64,000 nt of DNA from Fremontodendron californicum (Eukaryota > Streptophyta > Magnoliopsida > Malvales > Malvaceae): the NCBI GenBank assembly GCA_030761205.1, contig JAULJL010000021.1:13745160-13809159 (forward strand). The letters are read 5' to 3'. The translations under genes were made by a program, and so were the position numbers. The number at the start of each line of letters is the position of its first letter. The stretch's first letter is position 1. Of the stretch, positions 1 through 11,358 are shown in pieces. The notes beneath the pieces were generated by a model, which saw only the letters and a program-made list of their open reading frames with translations, was not told the DNA's origin and ran no database searches.

Positions 1-22
1 TCCATTGTTTCAAAATACTTTC
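1..22. other. Left flank of the first long LTR
   Basis: Twenty-two bases before the TG that opens the long LTR at 23. Too short to identify. The matching flank of this element is lost because its other LTR is truncated, so no target-site duplication can be tested. Confidence 0.5.
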
Positions 23-724
23 TGTTGCAACCTAAAAAATAACAAGTCACATTGCGAGACATTACTCGTTAAGTATGACATTGGGATAACAGAGGAAAAG
101 ACGACTTAATTCCTCTTGAAATAAAATTAGGGTTTGAAAACAACCTCAAAAAAGAAATGGAGTCGCCACCAATCTTTTTTGGCTAGGTGTGATCAGTCAC
201 CTTTTAAAACCGGTTTTATAAAATATTTTAAAATTAATTAAAACAATTTTAAAACCAATTTTGAAATCTGCGCTTTTAAACCAGAGAAGATAAAAAAGAA
301 AGAGTTCGGGAGTCGGTTTCGTACGGGGAAGGATTAGCACCCCGACAACCCCCGTATAAAACGGTACCTTATTAATCGTGTGTTATCTCGAGTCTCGGTA
401 AAAAGTCGGTTTTGAAACTAGCATTTTAAAATAATTTCCATATTAAAGAAAAATAATCCCATTTTTAGTCGAAAATGATCCGGAATTTATTAACTTAAAA
501 TTTTCTTGTATTCCCCGGCAAAACATAGAAATTTTTATTTATTTAGAAAATCTCCGAATCACTCTCATTTTCTGAAAGAAAGATATTCCGTTGTTAATGA
601 TAATTGATGATATCCTCCTTAGCAAACCTGTCAGAGAACTCATGAATTATTTTAACTCGAGAATATCCTTTTTTTTTTTTTTTAAAACATGATCTTTTAG
701 AAAACATTTAAAAAATTATGAATA

Positions 725-1125
725 TGCAAATTATTACTAATGACATGGCATATGAGTGAATGACATGGCATATGGATTAATAACATGGCATGTTTAACAT
801 GGCAAAATCTAGATGATATGGCATAATCTAAATGACATGGTAGAATCTAAATGAAATGGCAAAGATCTAAATAAAACGACAAGAATTAATGACATGATAA
901 AACCTAGATGACATATTAGAAATCTATATGACATAGCAAAAATCTAAATTAAATGGCAAGAATTAATAACATGATAAAACCTAAATGACGTATTAGAAAT
1001 CTATAAGACATAACAAAAATCTAAATTAATGGCAAGAATTAATGACATGATAAGACCTAGATGACATATTAGAAATCTATATGACATAGAAAAATTCTAA
1101 ATTAAATGACAAGAATTATCCTAGA
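725..1125. repeat. Degenerate tandem array of ATGACATGGCA-type units in the long LTR
   Basis: Short units built on 'aatctaaatgacatggca' and 'gaattaatgacatgataaaacctagatgacatatt' recur many times with drift. The same array begins again at 31930-32200 in the truncated 5' LTR. It is very A/T rich with no coding potential. Confidence 0.75.
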
Positions 1126-2074
1126 ATATTCATAATTATGCCATAATCAAAATTACAACATAAAATCTAAATCAAAGCAATGACATCACTATGGAATATT
1201 CACATATATATGGAATTTATATAACCAAAATAGCAAAAACTAAATTTCATAAAATATGTATGAATAATGCAAATGCATGAAAATTTATTTCTCCCACAAA
1301 ATAAGGATATTCGTATATCTAAAAAGACATCCGACTATTTTTGGAAGAGACCTAATTTGGATTTTCTAACTCAAATTTTAGACTCGGATTTAAAAAAATC
1401 AGAATTTTTGGATAAAATAAAATTTGACCGAAAACACCCTTTAAAAGGGTCTAATTTTTCCTAGTTTTGAAACCCGGGGTTGAACAACGTTGACCCGACT
1501 CTTAAAAAAACAAATTTTATGATTAAAATAACTTAGAAATTAACCTAAGATAGCAACTAATATTTTAAATCAGCCCTCTCTTAGTGCCTTAAACAAAACA
1601 GAAAATTATTAGTTCATAAAAGCAAATCTGACTTTTCTGACCAGTTTTGGAAACCAATATTTTTACCCTTCTAAAAAATTTCAAAAACATCTGAAAAACT
1701 TATGGGAGACTTAGAACATGTCGACCTCTATGGGAAAAAAGTTAGCTTAATTTTTAGACTAAGGATGACCTACCCGAAAATTCATGAAAGACAAAATAGT
1801 GGGTGAAAAACTGCTTAACCAAAAAACGTTTTTAAACCTTTGATAAAAATGTCCAAAAATCAGAATAAAAATATTAGAGACTCCTCTAAGGTCCTACAAC
1901 CAGTGGTAAAAATTTCCAAATATTTGGACAAGGATTGCCTAACGAGAAAAAATCATAAAGTTAGAAAATCCAACTTGACAAATTTTAATTTTCCACAAGT
2001 ATGCTCATTAAAGCTTGGCTTTGAGCCATTGATTGGCTTAAGTCAAAAATCAAGTGGGAAATGCAATAATGCAT

Positions 2075-2830
2075 GAAATGAATGACATGGAATATGCATG
2101 ACCTAGTGTCTAAATGACATGGCAAATGAGATGGAATAATGAAAATAACCTACTGCCTAAATGACGTGGAATAGAGACATGGCATATGAAAATGGCCTAA
2201 TGCTTAAATGACATGTAAAATGACATGGAATAATAAAAATGACCGAATGCTTAAATGACATGGAAAATGACATGACATATAAAAATGACTTAAAGTTTAA
2301 ATGTTATGGAAAATGACATGGCATATGAAAATGGCCTAAAGCTTAAATGACATGGAGAATGACCTAGATGCCTAAATGACATGGAATTGCATGGCATAAT
2401 AAAAATGACCTAAATGACTAAATGACATGTATGCATATGAAAATGGCCTAAAGCTTAAATGACATGTAAAATGACATGGCATAATAAAAATGACCTAAAT
2501 GACTAAATGACATGGCATATGAAAATGGCCTAAAGCTTAAATGACATGTAAAATGACATGGACTATTAAAATGACCTAAACTTAAATAACATGGAATATG
2601 ACATGGAATAATAAAATGACCTAAACTTAAATGACATGTAAAATAAAAATGATCTAAACTTAAATGACAAGTAAAATGATATGTAAAATAAAAATGACCT
2701 AATAGCCTAAAACAAACTATATGGCCGAATGGTCTAGGATTCAAAATATTGTGAGAATGTCATGAAAAATAACCTAACTAAGTGCCATGGAAAATGATAT
2801 GAAGAATGAAAATGACCTAAACTATATGAC
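2075..2830. repeat. Second degenerate array of ATGACATGGAA-type units
   Basis: Repeats of 'cctaaatgcttaaatgacatgg' with 'gcatatgaaaatggcctaaagc' variants, spaced about 25 to 70 bases. The open frame on the minus strand at 2448-2744 is a by-product of this array: it reads as low-complexity repeats and lacks a recognisable domain. Confidence 0.75.
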
Positions 2831-3439
2831 AATAGCCACAATATGCAAAAATATGTCATAAATCAAAAGAACAAAATGGTTAGCAAGAGTATAAATACAT
2901 ATAAAAATAAATAATAATAGAAATAAGCAAGTTAAAGTAGCAAATAAATAAATAAAACAAATATAATAAAAAAAATATGGAAATGGACTCCATGGTTGGT
3001 ATATTGGACAAAGCCCACCCTAACCATTATCACTTCATTCTTATCAAGATCATGAAGTCTAACCATTGTTTTATTTGTTTTGAAAAATCAAGAACAACAA
3101 GAAAGCTTTCATAAAACCTTTATTAAGCAAAGAAAATAGTAGAAAATTGCATGAAAAAAATAAAGAATAACATGAAGAAGAAGGAAGAAAAAAATGTAAG
3201 AACCAAAGAGGAATGGTTACCTTAGCAAAAAGCTTTCTTTCTTTTCTTTCAAAAATCTTTTTTCTAAGGTTTTAGCTACTGCCTTGTTTTCAAAATCAGC
3301 CAACTTGTCTTTGAAAAAAAATGTAACCCTCCCCCTTGAATAGCCCTTGGCCAAATCCCTATCTCTTTGGTGAAGGGTGGAGATCATTTCATTTAATTTC
3401 CTACACAATCTAAGCCCTTGGATCCAAGATATTCACATA

Positions 3440-3770
3440 ACAATAAAAATGTCATCTTTCCAATTGATCTTAGCAATTCAAGGATGTACTCATCTTTTCA
3501 TAAGGTGCCTAAGCCATTGGATGAGCAAGGATATCTATTTGGCTACATGCATTTCCAACCATTGGATGACTTGTGCTTATCTTTCTTCCACCAATATTGG
3601 CCATTGGATGAGGACATTTGCATGACAATAAAAATGTCATCTTGCAATTTGATATTGGCCATTCAAGGATGTACTCATCTTTTCATAAGGTACTTAGGCC
3701 ATTGGATCAGCAAGAACATTTCAAGATAGTAAAAATGACATCTTGTAGCTTGATATGGACCACTCGATGA
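3440..3770. repeat. Direct repeats around 'CCATTGGATGAG' in the long LTR
   Basis: Units carrying 'ggatgtactcatcttttcat', 'gccattggatgag' and 'aataaaaatgtcatctt' occur two to four times each. A local duplication within the LTR; the open frames over it are repeat-derived. Confidence 0.55.
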
Positions 3771-4004
3771 AGTGAATTAGATCCCCACCCTTCCCCTATG
3801 CATGGCCGGTCAAGGCCTAGTATGTTCTAGAATTTCCTTCATTTTTTTTCACCTTTTAATTTTGAAAAATTGGCCTTTTCGGTTTCTTCGATAAAATTGC
3901 ATTTGGGCCTCCAAACTTGATTTTATTGCAAACGGACCCCAAATTTAGTTTTCATATCCCCAATCCATCCAAATAAATATAATATTGAGATCTAGAGATT
4001 TTCA

Positions 4005-4700
4005 AAAATTTTGGAGCTTGTTTCCTATTTTTCCCGGAATTTTCTCTTGGATTTTCTAGTTAGTAGCACCCAAAATTCACCTTTTTCATTTGAACTCCAA
4101 TTCTGGATTTTTCTTCACCAATCTCTTCCAAAAAATATAAAACTCAGATTTGGAAGTTTTCATAATTTTTGGAGCTCGTTTGCTATTTTTCCCGGAATTA
4201 TCTTCTGGAATTTTGGCTTAGTGCATCCGAACTTTGCCATTTTTTAAATGAGCTACGATTCCAGATTTTTCTTCACCAATCTCTTCCAAAAATTATAAAG
4301 CTCAGATCTGGAAGTTTTCATAATTTTTGGAGCTCATTTGCTATTTCCCGGAATTATCTTCTGGAATTTTAGCTTAGTGCACCCGAACTTTGCCATTTTC
4401 AAATTTGCTCCGATTTCGTATTTTTCTTTGCCGATCTCTTCCAAAAATTATAAAACTCAGATCTGGAAATTTTTATATTTTTTGGACTCGTTTGCTATTT
4501 TTTCCAGAATTATTTTCTGGAATTTCGGCTTAGTGCACCCGAACTTTGCCATTTTTCAAATGAGTTTCTATTCTGGATTTTTCTTCACCAATCTCTTCCA
4601 AAAATTATAAAACTCAAAATTGCAAGTTTTCATTATTTTCCAATCTCATTTGCTATTTTTCCCGGAATTATCTTTGGAATTTTCCAATATTGCCCTTCAA
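4005..4700. repeat. Tandem array of about 160 bp units in the long LTR
   Basis: Four to five head-to-tail copies of a unit containing 'ttggagctcgtttgctattt', 'cccggaattatcttctgg', 'cccgaactttgccatttt' and 'cttcaccaatctcttcc'. Copies begin near 4010, 4170, 4330, 4485 and 4640. A related array in the opposite orientation lies at about 35280-35800 in the plus-strand LTR piece, so the array is old in this family. Confidence 0.8.
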
Positions 4701-5527
4701 CCTCCAAAGCCTCGTTTTTACTCGAAACGGGTCCGATTTTTGGATTTTCTTTTTCTAATGCCTTTTTCATATATAGAATTTGAGTTGGTCCAAAAAAGCT
4801 CAATTTTTACGATCAAGTTCCCCTCCGATTTTGTTTTCCCCTTTTCAAACTCGAGAATTTTCTCGTTTTTTCGTTTTTGCTCCAATCGGATCTTTCTTTG
4901 GATTCACTTCAAACTGGGCCTTGGGCTATCCTTGTTTACTCATTCTTTATCAACTGGGGCTTCAATTTCATCGAATTAGGCCATCTATGCAGTTTTCCTC
5001 AAATTTGCAAAATTCACCCGTTTTAACCAAAACCCTAATTTTCGATTTTCCTTCCAAATTGACTTTTCCTTTGGTTCTGCTTCCAATTGGCCTTTCCAAT
5101 ACCCGTAGTCATTAATTATAGTCCATTTGGAACCTCAATTTCGGCCAATTTGATCGTTTAAGCAATTTTCCCAAATTTGTCGAATTAGGGTTTCCCCTGC
5201 ATTGAAATTTTCGCAACCCATCTTTCAAACTCCATATCTTTCGTTGTAAACCTCAGATTATCAAAATTCTTTCACCATTGTGCAATTCAACTTCAAATCT
5301 TAATTTTGACTAATGGTTGACTTTTTCATTGGTTGATTTTTTAGGGTTGACTTTTGGGAGTTGACTTTTTCAAAGTTGACTTTTTTGAATTTACTTTTCA
5401 TGCTGAACTCTGAATCACAAGTCTTGAAGGACCATCTGCAAGATGAGAAGATATTTTCTACATTCTAAGAAAGTACAAGGAAGAATTTACCTGGTTTAGG
5501 GGGTCCGGACAAAATTAGGTGTGTACA

Positions 5528-5540
5528 GCTGCCCCTCTTT
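5528..5540 (-). promoter_or_regulatory. Polypurine tract (PPT) of Ogre copy 1
   Basis: The minus strand reads AAAGAGGGGCAGC directly before the TGTACA that opens the 3' LTR. A purine run touching the 3' LTR is where plus-strand DNA synthesis is primed, which fixes the element's orientation as minus. Confidence 0.8.
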
Positions 5541-7691
5541 GGCTATTGTTGAGAATCAGGAATCAGGCAAAGATAAATAGATAATAATTTTGTCCGGTTA
5601 GTGAAATCTCATGTAAAGAAAGGGCAAGAGAGTTTGCTTTATTCTTCATTTCCATTTATTTCATCTTTTTTTTTTCTCGAAAAAAACTGTAAATAGAAGA
5701 TTTTGTTCTTAAATTGAGTTCCCTGACTAATCAAGGCTTGAACCGTTTTAAGGAAACGAGTTTGATTTGCAAGAGAAGAAAATACATCGACGGTGGTCTC
5801 GGGGCCATATTTTGTTTTGGTGTCAGCTGTGTTGGGTTTAAACAGAAAATACCTCGACGGTGGTCTCGAGGCTCGACTCATTTGAGAAGCAAAACGAGTT
5901 TGATTTAAAAACAAAATACCTCGACGGTGGTCTCGGGGTTTGACTCATTTGAGAAGCAGTATGATTTCGATTTAAAAAAAAATACATTGACGGTGGTCTC
6001 GGGGTTCGACTCATTTGAGAAGTAGAAAGAGTTCGATTTTAAAAACAAAATACCTCGACGGTGGTCTCGGGGCTCGACTCATTTGGAACATAGAACGAGT
6101 TCGATTTGGGGAAGCAAAATTTCCATGATTCCTGCAATGTTAGCCGAATGCAGTGATGAAAATGACATGTTTTGCAAATGCTTGTAGGGTGTATTTTTCC
6201 TAAGGATGAATGCAATCAAATGATCGTGTCATGATTTCTAATCCATGATTTCTTTGAGGTTCACGGACTATCTGACTTCATGAAGGAATCTTCAACTTTT
6301 CACTGATGCCCCCACTTGAGGAGCCTTCGATGAAAATAAATTGTCAAAAAGTCCCAGTTTATGACTTCACTGAAATTCACAAATTTTTTGACTTCATGAC
6401 AGAGTCTTCAACACATTCATTGTTTACCTCTACTTGGTGAATTTTCCCATCATGATGTGCTATTGTGTTTCCAAATTTTAGTGGTTTCCAAACTTCTTCT
6501 AAAATTTAAATCTACTCCTTAGTAATACACTGAAATCCTTTTGTTTAAAGATTTTTTTAATGTTTACTAAACATCATTCAATTTAATAACAATCAAAATA
6601 CATCACAAAATGTATGAAAGAAGGTATGAAACAACCAAATGTCATAAAAGGGATAACAAGAATTTATTGTAATAATGTTTTAGATAACAGAGGTGAATAT
6701 CAAGGATAAAAGAAACAAATGTAGAGTTGTAGGTTGTAGATGCCCCAGATGCGGAATATCTTGGACCCTTCCTTCTTCAATTCATCTGAAATTTCTCTTG
6801 AATGAGCAATTTACTTGGGTAATTTCTCGGCTTTCGTAGTTGCATCAGACTGAGTTTTTCCCCTTTCTTTTGATTTTTTGATACTTTCTCCCCCTTTACA
6901 AGGAGCATTGATTCAATCCTTAATCAGTACTTGAGCCGTCCTTTGCGGGTTTTCAACCCAAGTGTCCCCTATTCGGTATTAAGTCGCCCTTTGCAGGTTT
7001 TCGGCTTAAACCTCTCCTTTTACATTCTTTTTTCATTCTCATTTGTTTTTGTTCTACCATGCATCTGAGAATTCTAATGCTTCCAAGGTAAAAATGTCAA
7101 TTCAAAAGATAGGATAAAACCCTTCAAATTAAATATCCATGCTTGATCAAAATGGAGTTCTAAAAGCACGTAATATAGGCTAAGGTTCGGGTTTAGAAAG
7201 AAAGGGTAAATAGGCCCAAAATGTGTTTAAGGGTGATTGGATCAAGGATCATTTCATGAGGAGGATTCATTCTTGAAACATTCCTCTTTTTTGGACTTTC
7301 TTCTTCTTTGGAATCTGTTTCTTTCATTCTTGGCTTCCATTTGACATTTTTTGATTTCACACTTTTCTTTTTGATAGCTATTTTCACCATGATTTTTGGG
7401 AGGTTATTTTTTCTCGCATTTGCCGTCCAGTGTAGAGGGTGATCCTTGATCAAGGTTCAAAGAAAGAAAGAATTCCTAAGGCTCAAAGGGGTGACTAGGG
7501 ATAATTTCTTCTTAGTGGAAAGAGTATGAAAGATGGCCATTCATCATATTAAGCACGAATATTCTCATTGAAAAGCAATCCTCAGGGGAAATAGATATAT
7601 AGAATTTTCATTTATACATTTGGAATCATTCGAATTTCCATGTGCACGGTATCACACTTTTTTTTTCTTCTTCTTTTATTCTTTTTCTTCT
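5541..7691 (-). other. 3' non-coding region of Ogre copy 1, between integrase stop and PPT
   Basis: About 2.1 kb without a supported gene. It contains the 67 bp tandem array at 5755-6110, unstructured A/T-rich sequence, and at about 6900-7010 two related phrases built on 'CCCTTTGCRGGTTTTC'. The minus-strand open frame at 7193-7453 (86 residues, lysine-rich) has no recognisable domain and is left unannotated. Other plant Ogre-type elements also have long non-coding 3' regions. Confidence 0.6.
5755..6110. repeat. Tandem array, five copies of a 66-69 bp unit
   Basis: The phrase 'CGACGGTGGTCTCGGGG' recurs near 5788, 5855, 5922, 5988 and 6056, each followed by 'CTCGACTCATTTGAGAAGC' and 'GAGTTCGATTT'. 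Spacing is 66 to 69 bases. Its place a few hundred bases from the PPT matches the position of satellite-like arrays described in the 3' untranslated regions of Ogre/Tat elements. Confidence 0.85.
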
Positions 7692-8935
7692 TCAAGCATA
7701 ATACTTCTTCAATTCTTCAGCGTTCACGGGATTTCTCTAGTCATCCCCGTCCATCCGCGTCAGAATCAATGCTCCTCTAGAAAAAGCTCTCTTTACCACG
7801 TAGGGCCCTTCCCAATTTGGAGCCCATTTCTCTCTTGGATCCTTCACTATAGGGAGAACTTTTCTTAGTACCAACTCTTATTCTCGGAACTGCCTAGGAC
7901 GAACCTTCTTGTTATGGGCTCGAATCATCCTTTTCTAATACATCTTCCCATGGCAAATTGCTTTCATCATTTTCTCTTTGATTAGATTCAACTGTTCATA
8001 GCGAGCTCTAACCCACTCTGCCTCTTCTAAACCAACCTCCATCAAAACATGAAGGGAAGGGATTTCAACCTTAATAGGTAACACTGCCTCCATTCCATAT
8101 ACCAAAGAAAATGGCGTGGCACCCGTAGATGTGTGGATCGAGGTATGGTATGCGTTAAGAGCAAAAAGCAATATCTCATGCCAATCTTTGTACACATCGA
8201 TCATCTTTTCAACGATATTCTTGATGTTCTTATTGGCTACTTCTACTACCCTATTCATTTTTGGACGATAAGGTGCTGAATTATTATGCGTGATCTTGAA
8301 CTAAGTACACACCTCTTTCATCATCTTATTGTTCAGATTGAGAGCATTGTCTGAAAGGATTCTCTCTGGCAACCCATACCGGCATATAATTTTCTTCTTG
8401 ACGAATCTGCATACCACTGGCTTCGTTACATTAGCATAAGAAGCGGCTTCCACCCACTTTGTGAAGTAATCTATGGCCACTAGGATAAAACGATGTCCGT
8501 TTGAAGCTTTCGGGGTAATAGGCCTAATCATATCCATTCCCCATATAAAAAATGGCCATGGGGTAGTCATCACATGCAATGGTGATGAAGGCACATGAAT
8601 CTTATCTGCATATATCTGACATTTATGGCACTTCCGGGAATAACTAATGTAATCTCCTTCCATCTTTAGCCAATAATATCCTGCCCTCATAATCTATTTA
8701 GCAAGCATGTGACCATTGGCATGAGTGCCACATATCCCTTCGTGGACTACTTCAATGATTCTTCGAGCTTTGGCAAACCTGACACACCTCAATAGAACTT
8801 GGTCTTTCCCTTTCTTGTAGAGAATCTCACCATCTAGGACAAAACCCATTGCCAATCTTCTCAGAGTCCTCTTATCATTTTCTGTTACTTGCTCAGGATA
8901 CCGTTGACTCTTGATGTATTGCAAGATGTCGTAAT
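7692..8935 (-). pseudogene. Integrase of Ogre copy 1 (decayed)
   Basis: Integrase inserts the cDNA into the host genome. In minus-strand order it shows the HHCC zinc-binding region (VHEGICGTHANGH then CHKCQIYAD), the DDE core (GMDMI, ILSDN, and the glutamate in VVEVANKN) and a C-terminal domain (NWEGPYVVK, then RGALILTRMDGDD, ending KKYYA and a stop at 7692-7694). Several nonsense codons break it. One lies near 8696, where copy 2 has glutamine (AKQIM). Another lies near 8301, where copy 2 reads VCTQFKITH. More fall in the C-terminal domain. The fold is recognisable from end to end but no protein can result. Confidence 0.85.
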
Positions 8936-9009
8936 ACCAAGGGAGGCCATCCGCTTCTTCTTCGATACTCAGGCAGTGGACAGGAGACTCGTATATGCTT
9001 ATTTTATTG

Positions 9010-9450
9010 GCACAACTTCGGCCCTTTCATTTACTTCAAACATTGACGATAAGGTGGCCAAAGCATCCGCCATTCTGTTTTCTTCTCGAGGGAAGTAGTT
9101 GAAACTTACTTCTTCGAATTCCTCTATCAGACTCAGTATGAACTCTCAGTATCGGATTAACTTTGTATCTCGGGTTTCCCATTCTCCCCGTAGTTGGTAT
9201 ATCACTAGGGCTGAATCTCCGAAAACTTCCAATGTTTTGATCTTTCTTTCTACGACAGCCCGAAGGCCCATAGTACACACCTCATATTCAGCGGTATTGT
9301 TTGTATAATCAAAATTTAATATGGCAATGAAAGGATAATAATCTTCCTCTGGGGATATGAGCATTGCGCCGATCCCGTGCCTCATGGCATTAGATGCACC
9401 ATCAAGGTACATTTTCCACATTTTATTGTTAGGGGGAATCCCATCTTCTT
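9010..9450 (-). pseudogene. Second, archaeal-type RNase H (aRNH) of Ogre copy 1
   Basis: The segment after the ordinary RT-linked RNase H reads MYLDGASNAMRHGIGAMLIS, then NNTAEYEVCTMGLRAV, then GDSALVIYQLRGEWETRD, and ends with a frame containing ENRMADALATL. The D...E...D spacing and the 'DGAS...NNTAEYEA...GDS' pattern are those of the additional plant-type RNase H acquired by the Tat lineage, where it sits between the RT-linked RNase H and integrase. The frame shifts near 9146, so the C-terminal end is out of phase. This domain separates Tat/Ogre from Athila, which has only one RNase H. Confidence 0.82.
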
Positions 9451-11147
9451 GCAAGACACACATCAAGTCTTCATCAGGGAAATCAAAGTTCAAATGCTCA
9501 TAATTTTCAACCGCCCGACTTGCTAAGAACTCGGCTACTGCGCTGCCCTTTATAGCTTTCTCACTCACATACAAAATGTCATACTCTGACAACAAAACTT
9601 GCCATCTTGCCATTCTTCCTGACAAGGAGGGTACTTCCAACATATACTTGATGGGATCTAGCTTAGCAATCAACCATGTCGTGTGGTACAACATGTATTG
9701 TCTGAGCCTTGGAGCAGTCCAAGCTAAGGCACAACAAAGCTTTTCTACCGATTAATACTTCAGCTCATACTCTGTAAACTTCTTGCTGAGATTATAAATT
9801 GGTCATTCTTTCTTCCAGTCTCATCATGCTGCCCCAATACACAACCTATAGATCTCTCAAATACTGATAAATACAGTACCATTGGTTTCTCCGAAACAGA
9901 CGGCATTAGCACTGGCGGGTTGGACAGATAGTGCTTAACTTTATCAAAGACGATCTGACACCCTTCATCCCATTCTCCTGGATCAAGCTTCCGAAGTAGC
10001 TTAAATATTAGATCACATTTGTCGGTTAGCTGAGAAATAAATCGAGCAATGTAATTCAATCTTCCTAGAAATCTTCTCACTTCTTTTTGAGTACGAGACG
10101 GTGACAAGTTTTGGATGGCCTTTACTTTATCTGGATCAATCTCGATCCCTCTCTTACTGATGACAAAACCTAACAACTTCCCCGAAGTGACTCTGAAAGT
10201 GCATTTTGCTGGGTTTAGTTTGAGTAGAAACTTTCTTAATCGTTCAAAAAGCTTTTAAGATTCGCAACCTGCTCATCTTCTTCTTGTAACTTTGTGATCA
10301 TGTCATCAACATAGACGTCGATCCCCTTATGCATCATATCATGAAATAAAGTTACCATGGCTCTCTGGTATGTTGCCCTGGCATTTTTCAATCCAAACGG
10401 TATCACCTTATAGCAAAACGTTCCCCACATCGTCACGAATGTGGTTTTCTCCCTATCCTCCAATGCCATCTTAATATGATTGTACCCTGAGAATCCGTCC
10501 ATGAAGGAAAACATAGAGCTCTTTGCTATATTATCCACCAAGGTATCAATGTGAGGCAAAGGGAAATTATCTTTAGGATTGGCCCTATTCAGATCCCGAT
10601 AATCAACACACATCCGTACTTTTCCATCCTTCTTCAGAATTGGGACAATATTCGCTACCCATTCTGGATATTTTGCCACTTTTAAGAACTCGACGTCGAA
10701 CTGCTTTTTCACCTCTTCTTTCACCTTTAACAGCATGTCAGGCCTCATTCTTCTCAATTTCTGCTGAATTGGCTTGCAATCTAGCCTTAGAGGGAGCTTG
10801 TGAACCACAATATCGGGATCCAACCCTGGCATGTCTTGGTATGACCATGCAAATACATCGACATATTTTGGAGTAAGGCTATCAGTTCACACTTTGTTGA
10901 TGGTGACACTGAGGTCCCAATTTTGACCTCTTTTATTTCTTCTCTACTTCCCAGGTTTACCACTTCTAACGGCTCCTTATGAGGTAAAACTTGCTTCTCC
11001 TCTTGTTCTATTATTCTTAATAAATCCGTGGGCAGATCATAATCTTTAATGTCTTTGTTGACGTTGAAATCACCAGTGCAAATGGGTTTTTCAAAATCAA
11101 TTTAAAAATTATTGATAGGATGGTCCTCATATTCCGCGTCCGTACAC
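9451..11147 (-). pseudogene. Reverse transcriptase and RNase H of Ogre copy 1 (exon 2, decayed)
   Basis: This exon begins at the predicted splice acceptor (11148). RT motifs in order are VRMCVDYRDLNRANPKDNFP, FMDGFSGYNHI, PFGLKNARATYQRAM and the catalytic YVDDM. A frame break lies near 10240-10250: copy 2 runs on through this point, while copy 1 appears to have lost one base in an A/T run and hits a stop. The RT-linked RNase H follows at about 9700-9990 (LYLSVFERSIGCVLGQHDETG) and is followed by a linker with FLASRAVENYE. RT copies the element RNA into cDNA; here it is a relic. Confidence 0.85.
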
Positions 11148-11358
11148 CTGTAAATAGGTAAGGAAGAAACAATATAGGAAGGCATATAGGCAATGAAAGA
11201 AAATGAAATAACAAAAATGAAAGAATATGGACACATTAATATGAAGAAAATGCATCGTGATTTTTATTTATTAAATGAAGAGTTTTAAACATAAGCCTAT
11301 ACAGAAAGATTCTTAATGTCCTTGGGCAGAGACAATTAAGATTGTTTTAGAGTATTAC
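11148..11358 (-). other. Predicted intron between protease and RT (Ogre copy 1)
   Basis: On the minus strand the protease exon ends ...TCTACTCCAGA and a donor GTAATA starts at 11358. A pyrimidine-rich stretch leads to the acceptor TATTTACAG ending at 11148. Joining the two sides gives S-T-P-E-C-T-D-A-E-Y with the reading frame kept (GA|G codon), and removes the stop that directly follows the protease exon. Copy 2 has the same donor and acceptor at the same places. An intron here is an established Ogre feature that controls the ratio of Gag-Pro to full Gag-Pro-Pol. Splicing itself is inferred. Confidence 0.72.

Larger units (their letters stand above)
23..5527 (-). repeat. 3' LTR of Ogre copy 1 (5.5 kb)
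   Basis: On the minus strand the LTR opens with TGTACACACCTAATTTTG at 5527 and closes with GGTTGCAACA at 23, giving TG...CA ends. A polypurine tract abuts 5527. The first kilobase matches the truncated copy at 31213-32200, and the rest matches (both orientations) the LTR pieces at 32211-38337 and 61947-64000. At 5.5 kb it is in the Ogre size range. It holds several degenerate tandem arrays annotated separately. Small ORFs inside it lie in repeats and are not supported as genes. Confidence 0.85.

Noticed and set aside
725..1125. Regular short repeats as a CRISPR-like array
   Set aside because: Units are degenerate with no constant repeat/variable spacer pattern, and the DNA is clearly plant retrotransposon.
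2448..2744. 98-residue minus-strand ORF in the long LTR
   Set aside because: Low-complexity reading of a tandem array, with no domain.
7193..7453. Lysine-rich 86-residue ORF after Ogre integrase as an accessory gene
   Set aside because: No recognisable domain, and copy 2 lacks this region so conservation cannot be tested.
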